Source: Anoplopoma fimbria
Taxonomy: Eukaryota; Chordata; Actinopteri; Perciformes; Anoplopomatidae
DNA length: 64,000 nucleotides
Direction of reading: 5' to 3'
NCBI RefSeq assembly: GCF_027596085.1
Contig: NC_072456.1
Location: forward strand, 17,888,718 to 17,952,717
Shown: positions 49,672 through 63,575 of the stretch, piece by piece
Layout of the letters: each line of letters opens with the position of its first letter
Numbering within the stretch: position 1 is the stretch's first letter
Program-made: the position numbers and the translations under genes
The notes under the pieces: model-generated
Databases searched by the model: none
What the model was told of the DNA's origin: nothing
Seen by the model: only the letters and a program-made list of their open reading frames with translations

Positions 49672-52160
49672 GTTTATTGAGAGTAGTAGGATTAAAACCA
49701 GAGATTTGCTGCACCAGAGATGCATAGTTTGTATAGGTTAGACAGGAGGATTTGGCAATATGAGAACAAAAACTGGGCATCCCTCCTTGCTAACCTCAGG
49801 GTTTAGCAGTGCAGTTTCAGTGGAAAGAAGGTTCATGAAACCAGATTGATTCAAATCAAGTAGAATGTAGATCTCAGATCACATCTGTCACGAGTAAGAA
49901 ATGAAACAAAGGATAGCTAGAAGCCTGATGGACAGATATGACCTGAGAGGACAAAATAAACTAATAAATGAATTAATTCATCCTGACATTAGACCAATCC
50001 CATGCTGTAATCAAAGGAAATCTCAGAAAACATCGTATAGCCCCTCTATACGAGTCCCTATAGTAACATATAGTCCCTCTAAAAATAGCTGCTTGACTCC
50101 AACTCCCATTACCTGACCCTGACTCGTACGTTTCTCTCATCAGTGCTGAGAGCTGCAGTAATACCTGCAGGATTTCTGTCAGTGCTGAACTTGGAGTTGT
50201 AATTCCTCCATCAGCAGCAGAGCCACCAGCTGCCCATAATAAAAGAAGCTGACATTATAGTCTTGTAAAGAGTGCTGTGTCGTCTCTGCTGCTGAGGTGC
50301 TGCTGCACATCTCCCACTTTAATTAATCTATGAGCGTGAAGGATGAGTAGAGAAAAGAGCAACGCTGAAAGATCACCTAACTACAACACAGGATACAAAT
50401 TTCAGCCGGCATTCCATACTTTTTTCATGTTTATTCGATTCGATTTATCTGAGATAGTTTTGCGAGTAGAAATGTTAGGTCTGTCTTAATTTAATTACTT
50501 AATATTTGCATTTTATTTTATGATTGTTTGCCACCCTGTCTTCAATCTTAAATCTTTCACTAACCTTCACCAAAAGCATTAAGTGCCTGAACATAACCAT
50601 AAAACGTTAATCATTCTTTAGTTATTAAAGTCAAATATGTACAATGTTATGTGTGGATTTGAATACAAATGAAACAGGCTTTCAGTCAACACTTTGCAAA
50701 TACCTTTAGAATAAACATTTTATGATTTGGTAAAAACTCTACCTTAACTTAAATACATATTTGCTGTTGCATACAATTAGTATATAAACAATATTTCTAG
50801 CAGACAAGGTTGTTGTTTGACACATAGTTTTAGTTTTAGTCAGCCAATTCAACATCAATGTAGTAAGTAAGCTTCGGCCTAGGTTCACTTCAAGGGATAG
50901 TTAGGATTATTAGGGAGGTACTTATCACAGTCAGTGACTTGCCTAGACCCAAGTTTTGAGAAGCAGTCAGAAATTAAAGCATGGGAGCAGAGCAATGTTC
51001 TGCTGTGGACAGGGCAGCGTACAACCCCACTTCAAATAATCTGAACTATCCTTCTAAGGAGGGCCATGACTCCCACAAATTTTGTTGGAGCAGCTACTGT
51101 AACAAGTGCAAAACCTAGTGGTAACATTTTGGATACCGGTTCGGTGTTTGGCCTAATATCAAACCAGTTTGACATTTGAGAATTGCCCAAAACAAACCGA
51201 CACAAAATACGAAATGTTGAATTAATTCCAAATACTCTTTTGTTCCAGATATCACACATACATATCTGAGGGTGACTTTAAGAGATAATATGGGTGGCCA
51301 TGATGGAAAGATGAAGGCAGGTGAAGATAGCTGGGCGGTAACACTCACCCAGAACTCTGCTTCTGCTTCTACTTTTAACTCCCTCCCCTTTGATAACTCC
51401 TTACATCCTGACAGAAAAAAAGCCCTCTCCAGAGGCCAGTGGCCAATTTCCTCTTTCACCATTACCTGCCCATTAAGACAAAACTGTGGAGAAAGAGGAC
51501 ACTCAGGCCCTCTTGCAGAGCCAGCCCAAGTCATTACTCACATTATAGCTGTGTCGCTACTTGCAGCTTGGCCTGCAGCTGCTAATGAAGAGGGATGGCA
51601 ATAAAAGGAGGAAGATCCCCTCTGTGCATTGAGCAGGAGAGTACAGTAACCTGATTACTAGTGGCTGACTGGAAAATGGCATTACATTCTCGCTGCAGAC
51701 CCGTCTCTCACTTCGAGCCTCCAAGTGTCCTAGATCCAGGCGACTGCACTATCTCTCTCTGTAGATGTGTTTATATCATTGTGCTTTGTAAGGACCTGTC
51801 GTATAAACGGCTACCAGGCATCTCTCTGCCACTGAGTGCATTGATTGCAAAACTTGGCTTTCTGTCTTCTTCATGCATTACTATTTCAGTCCATCAAGAT
51901 GTGTTTTGATTTAATTAGCCGCCTACATTAAGGGATGCTGGTCCAGCTGCCTTTCCATTACATAGCTGAGAGGTGGACAGGAGGAAAAGAATGGACCATA
52001 TTGTGCAAGTCAAGAGCTATTGTAAGGGCGACCTTCTAATGAGTTTACTTAAAGTACAAATTGCCTTTTATCATTTTGATATCTGCAATTCAATCCAGGC
52101 CCACTCATTTCTCTATTCTGTATCATGTTTCTATGGAACTGAAATAGACCCAGAGCTATT

Positions 52161-52163
<3 letters not shown>

Positions 52164-52214
<51 letters not shown>

Positions 52215-52230
52215 GAGCGAGAGAGAGAAT
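52164..52230 (+). repeat. (GA)n microsatellite
   Basis: A GA run of about 45 bp, followed by an interrupted stretch ('aagggagcgagagagaga'). Confidence 0.95.
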
Positions 52231-52261
52231 GATAGAGGCTCATAGACATTCAGTAAAACAA

Positions 52262-52640
52262 GACAGAGTCAGAGTACAGTCATGCTAACAGTGATGAGTC
52301 CACTTGGCACAGTGATGCTTTTAGCTAAATGTTAATATCAGCATTGCTAACATGCTCCGAATGACCAAACCATCTTAGTTGTGCTAGCTAAGTTAGCATA
52401 CTTACATATGCTAACTAGCACAAAACACAAAGTGCAGTGAGGTTGATGGAATGTTATAAGTTTTGCAGGTATTTGTTCGTAAACCTATGTGTTGGACAAC
52501 CTGAAGTTTTGAACTAATAGACATGATTGTACGAACCAAATTTCATGGCAAATCTACCCAGTAGTTATTGAGACATTTCAATTAAAACCATAAATGTCAA
52601 CGTCATGGTGGCGCAAGAAAAACAGTCAGAAGAACCCTAA
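52262..52640 (-). repeat. interspersed repeat family A, copy 3 (reversed)
   Basis: Its reverse complement contains 'aaatgtctcaataactactg' and 'gccaccatgacgttgacatt', matching copy 1, and 'gttagcatgctaac'-type words of copy 2. It abuts family B at about 52650. Confidence 0.55.
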
Positions 52641-52649
52641 AATCTTTAT

Positions 52650-53000
52650 CAGTATTTAAAACTAACAACTACTTGCTATAAAGGTAAAGTGGAGTAATGT
52701 CCACCTGAGAAGAGATGGAAGTTGTTCTGCCTCTTTGTGTGTTGTTGTCCAAGCTTCCCCCTGCTTTGATGTCATAGTTTGGCCTGACGCACATGTGTTA
52801 AGTGCCTATTTGTACATGTGAGCGTGCCACAATGGCTAACTATGGGCCGTCACTCTGCACTGATCTCATTTGGAGGTTAAAGCTAGTAACACCGTTTGAA
52901 CCAATGGCGCTGTCACAGAAGCGTAGCACCAAGCCTTGTTTCCATCATTAGCGTTTTCCCACCTTTCGCCGTAGTTTAGTGCTGTTACCACTGTTAGCTG
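52650..53000 (+). repeat. interspersed repeat family B, copy 1
   Basis: It shares 'aaagtggagtaatgtccacc', 'catgtgagcgtgcc' and 'aaagctagtaacaccgt' with 58425-58735, in the same order and strand. Class unknown. Confidence 0.65.
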
Positions 53001-53961
53001 CAAGCCGCCGGCACAGCCATCCCAACCTTGAGTGCCGTTGATAGGCATTAGAAATCCTCCCAAAATCGTTTAAAGAACCTTTAATCAAAGCAAAGCTTTT
53101 TAAGTCATCGTTCCACCACAAGCAATTACATGTCCTCCCAGTTGACTTCAGTGCCCCAGTGGAGGTACCTTTACCCAACCGTTGCACACACACACGCACA
53201 CACAAACAAACACACACACACAGTAATCACGTTGCCCAGACACAGGCCCATGGGGCTGTTTTTACCTTGAGTGACTTTGCCCAATTAAAGCCTTTGAAAA
53301 CAGCTGCTGCAGGAATAGAAAATTGTAGGGAGGAGAAGGAGGGGACGGGTCATTAGTGTGCAAGCATCAGCACCACATCAACCTCCCAGCCTGCTGATCA
53401 TGACCAAAGCCTCTCCTCCTTCTTTAGATGTTGTCTAACATGCCAGTCAGCTCTTATCAAAATCCAATCGATATCGTCATTGCGAATACTTTTATTTCGG
53501 CTAACAGACAATCTAAAAATAAACTTCCATTGCTCTCCATTAAAGCTGCAAGTTGTCAAGTAATATTTAATGTGTGTCAATGGTCAGATTTGATTCAGAT
53601 CAAGAACAAATTATTAAAAGTTATGAGTCAGGGTTTCAGTGTTGATGCATTAACAAGCAACCCCACTTGCCCACTCACACCTTGATTAGTTCGGTGTCAC
53701 ACTCTGAAGGCCCTGACACCCAACCCCACCTCCCTTCCTGCCTCTCGTTCACCGGTCCTTCACTGGAATGGATTGAGGTCCTGCTGTGCAAACAAGATAG
53801 GCTGCCAGTAACGACTTATTGTTTGAGGAAGCTAACCCATGCTGTGAGAGGAAATGAATGCTCTTCTGATGCAGCCATTTACATATGAAAAAAGATCTGA
53901 CTACCAGAGGATATGACAGTAATGCAATCATTCATTGGCCGTTCATGGAGGATTCATACCA

Positions 53962-54022
53962 TTAAAATGTGCTTTCATTAATGTGAGATGAATCTTACCA
54001 TATTAATGAAAGCACATTTTAA
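53962..54022. repeat. perfect 21-bp inverted repeat, 19-nt loop
   Basis: TTAAAATGTGCTTTCATTAAT (53962-53982) and 54002-54022 are exact reverse complements. No flanking duplication or transposon terminus. Confidence 0.93.
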
Positions 54023-57000
54023 GATTTTAAGATTTAATACACAATTTATTTTAATTCCTGGAAATGACAAACACAACATTTGGTAGCTTAAAGATTGTGG
54101 CAAAAACTTTGGCATTTATTTGCATGTAAGTAATTGTACTCTAAAGTGGTCCAATAGTTTGTTACAGTCAGGCATTTTGTCTTAAGAACGCTTTCTGGAT
54201 CAGCGCCTACTTGGGCTGATACTGTTATTAGTAAAACTGAGCCAGGAAGGTTTTTGGACTTCCTGTGCACAGACAGATCCAAGTGATTAAGCAAACATTT
54301 TAAAAAGCTATTAGTTTAAAGACAGAAACACAAGGCAGAATTAAAACCTCTGACTGCCAGCATCAGCTTCTCAAACTTTCTTGTTTAATAAAATTAAAAA
54401 GCCTTGCATTTTCTCTGTAACACACATTGTCTTCAAACTCAGCGTCTTTTCCCAAATACACATACTTGATATAAAACCAATTTTCACCAGAAGAAAAAGA
54501 TAAAAAAACTGCCCTTTTAACATCAATAAAGTCATTAATTACAGTTTTTTGAAAGCCACTGTTGCAGCATTTTATGTTAGAGCAACAGTATTAGTAATGT
54601 GAGCATTTCAGTGACAGAGGGACTTTTACTTAAACAGTAATAAACTCACTTTATCTCATGAACTGAGCCGAATATGCTGAATATGAGCTTTCATGAGAGA
54701 TGTTAACAGTAAAATATCTTCCTAATTCAGAGAGGAACAACGCTGCCGTCCATTTTAGAAACTTTTAGGAGTTATAATGACTAAGTTATATATATAATTG
54801 TTAAGTTCCAAGAAGAAGTCAAAGCCTCAAAGGTTATGCAAACGTAGAGGCCTGTCCAGAGGGACCATTAAGCAGCCCTTGTGCACTTAGCCAGTCATTT
54901 GCGGTTGCTGATGTTTTAAAAGCATTTACTGGACATTGGCGGCCAGTCCAAAGCGAGTTGTTCAACTGAGAGTGGAACATTTCAGGAGTTTGAATGGAGA
55001 GCTGCTTGTCTGTTATAGCTTGTTTGTCTGGACACAATGAACTGAATGAATTAGAGGACTTTCTTACAATGACGCTGTACCTGCAGGGCATGCAGTCATT
55101 TCATTTTCAGAAAGGGTGCAGTCAACCGTCTAACGGCTCTAATGTGATCATCACATTGTAATAGTACAAATCTATCAAACTGAAGTATGACCCAGAGAGA
55201 GGAGCATGCCTTAAATGGGAACTGCCAGCTGTTATATATGGTTCTCTATTGTGAGAATGCTTTACAATGGACAGGAATTTCTTCTATTTCAGTATATCTG
55301 TTTGTGTGTTTGAGTACTTGAGGGTAGGAAGGTGTACATATTAGTATTGATGCACCTGTGTGTGTGTCTGTGTGATAAAAAGAAACTGTGACAAAGACAG
55401 AAAGAGAGAGAGACGCCCACAGGCAGCTCATTACCCGTTCACCACAATCACAAGGAATCCATGATCCAGATAAATGTCCTCTTCCAGTATCATTGATCTC
55501 AACGGAGGCAGGATGCCGTCTAACTCAACATGGCGAGACATCACTGACGTGCAGGGCTGCCACACTTGCAATACACAGCTGTGAATCTCTGTCTTGTCAC
55601 AAAGCCAAAACTTAGAGGTGAGGTGCCACTGCTCAGTCTTGGCATCTCAATTTTCTGATTAAATGTTTTAAGAGTCTTTACTTTAAATCTGCAGTAATCC
55701 CTTTTGAAATTTGTGACAGTAAATCAAACTGTGATCAAGGGTCAATGTGGCCTAACGCCATTTAGTGCAAGAAAAGGAGGCATCAAAAAGCAGTGTCAGT
55801 GTTACGTCTTCTATCCTTTGGCAAAAATCAGACCGGACTGGATTTTTTTCCCCTGGGCCCTTTATCAGAAGAAGACTGATGTCCCGATATGACTGCTAGC
55901 ACTAAGCCGAACATCACAAAAACAAGATTTTCAGGAGACCATGGCCATTCATGCAGAGCAACTGTGCAAGGTGAGATACTGATGGCAGCTTTATTGCCAG
56001 CCATTTCTAATTTTCTGCACACTGGCTCACTCTGTTTCATTTGCTGTTGTCCTGACAACTTTGAAATCCGATTTTTGGCGCTCAAAATGTTTGTCTTTGA
56101 CGTTGACGCCTTTTAAAAATTAGCAGCAGCCGGTCCAGATAGCCAAGATAGCTTTAGTTTCATTCATCGTCAAACAATGAATTCGCCTAAAGCGGCCCAT
56201 TAGCATTACATGTAATTAGGATAATCTATTATAATCTCACCCTTTGGCAAACACACATACAGTCCCACTTCTACAGTCGCCCTTTCATTCTTGATTATTC
56301 TGGGACGTGCGCTAACAGTAAAAATCCATCGAGTTCTTGACAAAAGAATCACATCAACATGCTGAGCTGCTTCATAGGTTTGTATGAACGAGTGATTACA
56401 TCAATTTGCTATAATAAATTATTCCTCTGCATTCACTTAAACAGATGAGGAACATGACACCAAAGGATGTCTTTTAACCAAATGCATGCATTCACTTGGA
56501 TATCTGTAATTATTAGGTGCTTGCATTAATGAGCGAGAAGCATGTTTTCTGCATGGAAACAGATACCCATTGAGAACATAAGGCAGAAATTCCTCAGCAC
56601 AACATCCACATTTTAGAGGCGAGACTGACTTTGTGCCAGAGCATTCAACGGGTGATCGCAGATTCCACAATAGCTTTGAGATTTGGGGCCAATTTAGGTC
56701 CCTATTATTGAAGCTGAAGACTGAAAAAAGCTCTTTTCAGTTTTTTTATTTCTGTTATTGAGTTGTTGGTGCCATTACTTTATCTACAACCAGTCATGAG
56801 CCCTGCTTGATTTGGCTTTGATACCCTTAACCACAACGCTTTTGATAATGGCAGACAGGAAACGTCATGTGACCTACCAATCAGTGTAAAGAGCGGCCTT
56901 CATCGAAGCCGAAAATACACTTTGTATGATTATTTTCTTATGCTGGGTCCCTCGAGTAGACTCGAGTGGTTATTTCTGATGAGGGACAGATGCTACCGTT

Positions 57001-57107
57001 GTAACTTTCCTCATATAAATGTTCTGACTTCCAGCTCAAATCAAATCTGAGTAGTTCATCATCAAAGGACAAATTCTTTACTGGTCATCTAGAATGGGCT
57101 GATGCTA

Positions 57108-57225
<118 letters not shown>

Positions 57226-58424
57226 GGGAGGGTGCTCTTCACACTAGATTAGATGTGGGCAGCGGTTTTGATTACACAAGGGTCTGTAAGGCACACACAA
57301 TCACGTCATACGGCTTAGTTTGTTACCATCTCTCACCCTCTGCCAGACTGGAGAGTTTCCATCTCCGCTCTGTCTGGCTGCCTTTTGAAAACTTTGTTCA
57401 TCAAATGAATGCAGAGAGAAACAAACTGTTATAATGAGCACGCTGTGAAGAGGCAACCATCTCGTCTCTGATAGTTCCAATATATGATTTTTCTCTTACA
57501 GTCTGCTATTGGAGTTAAAGCTGTTGGCCATAAAAGAGGCTGCCAACAGCGCAGTAAAAATACCACGCATTATCTTGCTCTTCAAAGCATGAACACATCC
57601 TCTGTTGTGCACAACCAACTGATTTACATTAACAGAAAAGATGATGCTGTATAATAATGCTCTAACAGGATTGATGGAGCTGGAACCTGCTGGTGTTTTA
57701 CTTATATTATGCATGTCTCTCTACCTCAGAGTTGCTAATTTGAATTCACAATATCCATTCACTGCTGTCTGTCATGGATATGAGGAGCAATATCTTTGCA
57801 TGGATTTTGTTATTAGGAGGATGGATCGGAGTTAATGAATCTGCAGGATTGTGCTGCGTCTTCAAATACAAGTTACAGGATCTTTGCACACAAAGTGAGA
57901 GAAGAGACATTTAACTTTTCAGGCCTTTTGATCTTTGTCGGTTCTTCCTTCCCAGCAACAACATTCTTCTGTCTTCTGTGTCTTTAATTCTCCTTGCACC
58001 GTTGTTAAAGCTCTGACCTTTCCTGTGGCAGCCTGTCTAACTACCCTGGAGTCTATGATAGCTGGAGGATAGGCTTTAATTGACGCGATAGCATTCTTGA
58101 GGTGAGTTAGGTGAGGGAGAGGAGTAGGTATGGAGAAATGTTGAAAGTAGAAAGGTTACGCTCTAGAGTTGTCTTTGTCATCTAAACTCATGAAGAGACT
58201 TTTCCAACCTTCAGCAACGATGTGAAAAGATACGGACGGATTTTTTTCAACAGAACCACTACATTCCTTTGAGGTTTCGGAATAAAGCTTTGAAAATCTG
58301 TTATCATATTTCATGACGTCATCACCCAAAAACATAAAAATAAAATCCTTTAACCAAATCCTCTATTTTGATAAAGTGATTCAACGGATTAAATGAGCAT
58401 TATACAACACTCAGAGCATTTATA

Positions 58425-58735
58425 TAGCAGCTAACAACTATTTGCTATGTTATGATAAAGTGGAGTAATGTCTACCTGAGCAGAGAATTAAGTTGTTATC
58501 CGAGCTTCTACTTCCTATTTTGACGTAGCCAGGCCGTGGGTGGTGTTTAGGGCATGTTTCTGCATGTGAGCGTGCCCCACTGGTTCATACGGCGGTTCAA
58601 GCTGATAACCCCGTCCTTACCGACAGCTTTATATAACGCATTGCACCCCCCCTCCGGTTCCCCTTCAGGATAACACTGTGAGCTCTATCATTGCTTTTGC
58701 TGTTGTTTTCAATGGTAGGCGCTGTTAGCACTTTC
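58425..58735 (+). repeat. interspersed repeat family B, copy 2
   Basis: It aligns in order with 52650-53000 ('aaagtggagtaatgtctacc', 'catgtgagcgtgccccac', 'ggttcaagctgataacc'). A short 62-codon open frame just after it has no homology. Confidence 0.65.
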
Positions 58736-60958
58736 TTTGTTATTGAATCGACTTTCTTTAGTGAATATTACTCATCAGTGCAGCCTTCTGTGCAGCAGAG
58801 AGCAAAAATATTTTGACTCTCAGGAGTTATTGGAAAGGTTTGGGATCACACTAGCTGGAAATAATCCTACCCAGCCACCACTTGATTCCAATTCTACGAA
58901 TAGTATAATACTCTTAGCTTATTAATAACCGATGGCAACAATGTCATCTTTACTTCATCGGTCTCTATGTCTGTGTGATTGTGTATTTGAGAAAAAGCTG
59001 CTCCACGAAAGGTCCGCAGACATAACATGTTCAATGTAGCCCGCCTTTAAGTGCCACACTCAATGAAACACAAAAGCAGAGGCTATTAATGATCCTAATG
59101 TGGTGCTGGAGAACAAATTATAGAGGATGATTAGTGTTTGTAAATCTGCTGAAATATCGGGTTTAACTGAATGAATAGACTGTGCAGTGATTTAGAATTT
59201 GGATGTCAACGTTATGAATGAAGCTTTGAAGTATTTGGTAAACCCCAAATGTGATCAGTTTATAACTTTCAAATTAAGTTCAGTGCCTGAGGCCAAAGAC
59301 CACATTAGAGTCATTGCACAGTCGATTTAGAAAAAGTCATCTTGAATATCCTCAGTAGAACAATGTTTCACTGCCTGAATGCATCAAGTCATTTCTATGA
59401 CCTAAACATCGGACTGTATAGATCTTTCCCTCTCTTGAGCTGAAGACAAAGCAGTGCCAAGCCTGTAAAAAATATTCCACTGGCTGCTTAAAGTACCACA
59501 GACATGCAACTCTTATCTCAACAGCTCGCTTATCTTTTCAAAGCTGGAACAGGATAAATCTTATTTAGTAAAGTCTCAACTCTAAATGAAATTGAGTGAA
59601 TCAGGTTTTTAGCTAGCCTATTCTGTGCTTCCTGCATAACCAACGGCTGAAAGGTTTTTCATCTTCGCGTAGTTCTCATTCGTAAAACCAGGCACAACCC
59701 TAACGCTTTGCTTCTTTACATGTATGTTAGAAATCGTTTTAGGGATTAACAAAAAGAAGAAAAGTATTTTTATTTTCTATACATTATTTGATGATGATCA
59801 TAACCATCCACTGAGATGAATTACAGTTGAGTTGTCAGCAGACCAGAAATAGAAGTGGATCGTGATTCATTATGTCTACCGAATGTTTATTTCCATTCAT
59901 CCATACAGAGACGTGTGCATAGTGCAGCTCATGGTGTGCATTGGTGCGTTTGTTTCTTGGCTTACATGATTGAGCCACATCACTTTCTCACCCGGCAGGG
60001 CATTAATGAGAGCTGTAACAGCAGGCAGCTACTTTCCAGGAGCAGATCTCCATTTGTTAAAGAACACTTTATCATCTACAGCACTTTTGACCAATGGATT
60101 TTGAGCCATGTAATTCTTGCCCACATTCGTTTATCTTAAATCCAACATCAGATTAGTTTCACCAACCGCCAAACAGTTCAAAGACATTTTTCTAATTGAT
60201 GTTACACTAAAAAGATCTAATGGTGTTTCATCGCCAAAAGCGTGTTTACTTAGAAGGAGAAGATAAGAAAATGACAGCTTGAAAGCTCTTAAGTTCTTAC
60301 ATTGGTTTTTTCCATGTCAAATCGATTGCAAATTGATTTGTAGGGGTCAAACACTAATACCTACAGTGGCAATGTGCATAATCTCTGATTCTGAATAATA
60401 CATTGTTAGAATGTCTAATATGGGGATTATAATTTAGGCAAAATACGTCTCAAGTACAGTAAAAGTGCTGTTGTTTTATCAATGGGGTAAAATCTTACTC
60501 AGAGCTATAAATCAAAACCTTCACCACAGATATCATAGCACCATGATGCTAGTGGGTTTTAGTGCTGAGATAATGATGACAAACAAACATGCTAGAATCA
60601 GTCCTGAGATGTATAGAATAATCCAAATAAAAATAAGAAACTTTAACACAAATCAAAGAAAGGGCATTGCCTTAATTGTTGGCACACATTCCTATCTGGG
60701 AGATTCCCAGTACAACCACTGTCCTCTATTGTTTGTCACAACTGGACCAGATGGGAGTTAAGCAACCTCGCTCAGGTTCACCTTGATGAGAGTTTTTAGA
60801 TGTGGTGGAAAAACTTTCCTAAGACCTCACTCATTACTTTTTCCTGGCAGTCCAGAGGTTAGAAGCAGTGACTCCCTAATGAAAGCAAATGCCCTCTCCT
60901 CGCAGAAAGAAAGGCAGATGTCGAAGTGCCGCAATACTCCATTAAGAGTTTAATGTAT

Positions 60959-60961
<3 letters not shown>

Positions 60962-61010
<49 letters not shown>
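60962..61010 (+). repeat. (TG)n microsatellite, ~24 units
   Basis: Uninterrupted GT run. Confidence 0.97.
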
Positions 61011-61012
<2 letters not shown>

Positions 61013-61330
61013 CTTGTACTTCTACATAGTGGGTTTGAAACATGGTTTTAAAGTCCAGGATATAATTCGTTTTTTGTATAGCTTTTAAAAGTTAACTATC
61101 TGTCGACCTCTACTATGTATACTGTAAACCCTGAACACAGACGCAAACGCAGAAGTGGCACTTTTGCCGACATCAACATTTGTCTTTCTATTTGTGATCC
61201 TTGTAGAACATTGCCTTCTTGCAATTTAAGGCATCTTGCTCACTTTACAAAATTTCCGACCAGTCTAGACAAAATTGCATTCCCACAGCCAGCAAGCCCC
61301 TAATGATTTGATATGTAATATACTACTGAT

Positions 61331-61395
61331 TGTAAGTCGCTTTGGATAAAAGCGTCTGCTAAATGACTGTAATGTAATGTAATGTAATGTAATGA
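61331..61395 (+). mobile_element. L2/Maui-like retroposon 3' tail, copy 2
   Basis: It is identical to copy 1 from TGTAAGTCGCTTTGGATAAA through GCTAAATGACTG, then has a longer (TAATG)n tail. Only the 3' end is recognisable. Confidence 0.7.
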
Positions 61396-61940
61396 CACAC
61401 AGGCCTCTTTCATTGGATACAGACACTGTCACAGACACGTAGAAAAAAACCTACACTCTCATTGCATCTGTCAGTGATGGATTACGCTAAGAGAGCAATG
61501 AATTGTAATATACAATGGAACCATGTTCATCTTGCCACAAGAGATGAGGGTTGTAGAAATAAATGCGTACCTTTTTAAACAAAGGAATATAGTGAGATAC
61601 GTCTTTGTTTTGCTTTGTCTTTCGACGTCCTCAACATTTTTCTTCCCAAATAACTAGAATGTCACATCATATTGAAACATTTGTTTATCTCTTTCAAGGT
61701 AGTTGTTTCTCAATGAAAATACAGTCCCATTGTTACTTCTCTTTCTCCCAATCTTCATATCCATCGCTCACTCTCTAAATGGATGTGAAACTTATACCCT
61801 CATGTTTATTCAAATAAATGAGAGTGTCAGTTCAGAGTCTTTAAAATATAGATGGATAAGTCATTTTTGTCATGTCATTTGTTTTCAGGTCTGTCTAGTT
61901 AACAAGATGTTGATCTCAATGAGAAGTCCTAAATATAACA

Positions 61941-62034
61941 ACTCACTCACTCACTCACTCACTCACTCACTCACTCACTCACTCACTCACTCACTCACTC
62001 ACTCACTCACTCACTCACTCACTCACTCACTCAT
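61941..62034 (+). repeat. (ACTC)n tetranucleotide array, ~23 units
   Basis: A perfect tetranucleotide array. The long open frame through it (Leu-Thr-His-Ser repeats) is an artefact of the 12-bp periodicity. Confidence 0.97.
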
Positions 62035-62919
62035 TACTTATGATATTTCAAACTAATTCAACATATATCACAGACAGAATTACTCTACAAGACCTACTAA
62101 TCAATACAAATCAAGTCGGACAACTGTGTCGAATGTTATGCGAGAAACACTTTTCAATCTTGTTCCATATAGAACATAAGGCGATTAAATAGTCCTCGGG
62201 ACATGACCCATGCCATATTTGATGCTTGCATCATCATATGAGCACATGTATCATCGTTCACTTGGCTTCCAAGAAGCGTTATTCATTTTCTGCAATGTAT
62301 GGATGGCAGTCAGGGGGGAGCAGGGCCTTCGACCTCTGCTACAGCCCCTGTCATGTGGAGAAAAATAAATCATACATCCAAGCCATGCTTCTTTACCTAC
62401 ACTTGTGTGACCATGCCTCCATACAGATGCACACGTGCACACAGTAGCATGCAGGTATTTTTATGTGCATCTTGAATATGCAACCACATACTGCATGAAC
62501 TGTGATGCACATGCAGTCTTGCAGTCAGATTGAGGCCTGTGGGGCTACCCCAAGTGAGGAGTCAGTCCTGCTCTGCTGACGAAACCTTCCTGCCTTTAGA
62601 CGTCTCAGCTGGTGTACCCTTGAACTCTTCATACATTCCATCTGCACACCGAGCTCCTCTCTGTGCTCCGCTCTGCAGCCCAGCCCTCAACTCCTGCCAG
62701 AGAATTCATTAGCTGCATGTCTTGCAAGTATTTATAGAAATGCAAGGCAATTCCCCTCTCACCCAACAGATGAACTCCTACAGGAAGTTATGGTGCATAG
62801 ACACTGAAATGCACTTCACTGAATTTGAAATACACTTCAAGGAAAGTGGTAACTCGACCTGGCCCGCTGTAAATCCATCTGCCTCAAAACACTAAACAGG
62901 CTTCACTTCTGCAAATTTT

Positions 62920-63575
62920 CTGGGTCTGACTTTGCAAATAATGTTAAATTGCCACATTTTTCAGCTACAGCATCATTATCCTCCACACTTCATCCTTCAA
63001 TCAGCGGTACAAATAACATCAAAGATTCCTATTTCCACTCCAGCCTTACACAAGAGAGCTTTGGAGAGACAAATTATTGGTTCATGCGGCAAAAAGCTCT
63101 CGAAATTAATTTAAGTGGTATTAGAGAAGCTTCAATTTACGTTTCATTATTTGGACTTTTGTAAACAGCTTGCTTTTCCCTGATGTAAACTGTCGGGTAG
63201 CACTTGGTTGTAAGTACAGGGCTGTGACGGAGAGTGTTGAAATTGTCATTAGTGGTGATCATAAGAGGGAGGTAATTGGTATTTGCGGGTACATGCTAAT
63301 TGGTGTGATGATATGCAGACCTTGGTTTTTGCCGAGCGTTCTCCCGCAATTATCTGACAAGATCCCCGACTCAGAGAGGAAGAGTTACTGTGTAGGGCTG
63401 AAGGTGAAGATAGTGTTGTTAGGTTCAAATCCAGAGGCAGGATGTCGGCGGTCTGCAAATCAAGAGAAGAGTATCTCTAGCTCGAGTTACGAAACAGATT
63501 CTCTTAGCAAAACAGTGATGAGAATGAGCCATGATGAATGTGTTTCCCATGTAGTAGCTGCCTTTGGATACATAC
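62920..63575. other. candidate conserved noncoding block
   Basis: This is the longest repeat-free, compositionally even block in the 5' region. It has several homeodomain/POU-like words (AATTAATTTAAG, GCTAATTGG, TTTGCAAATAATG). It carries a 138-codon open frame (63170-63586, plus strand) with no recognised domain. Conservation cannot be tested here. Confidence 0.3.

Noticed and set aside
50163..50235. Possible minus-strand exon between 'gggcag' and 'CTGCAG|gtatta'
   Set aside because: Splice-like borders and one open frame, but no recognisable protein similarity and no phase link to pex5l.
56953..56971. Small palindrome CTCGAGT-AG-ACTCGAG
   Set aside because: 7-bp arms are too short to be remarkable.
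61703..62056. 117-codon open frame with Leu-Thr-His-Ser repeats
   Set aside because: Produced by the (ACTC)n array; no gene signal outside it.
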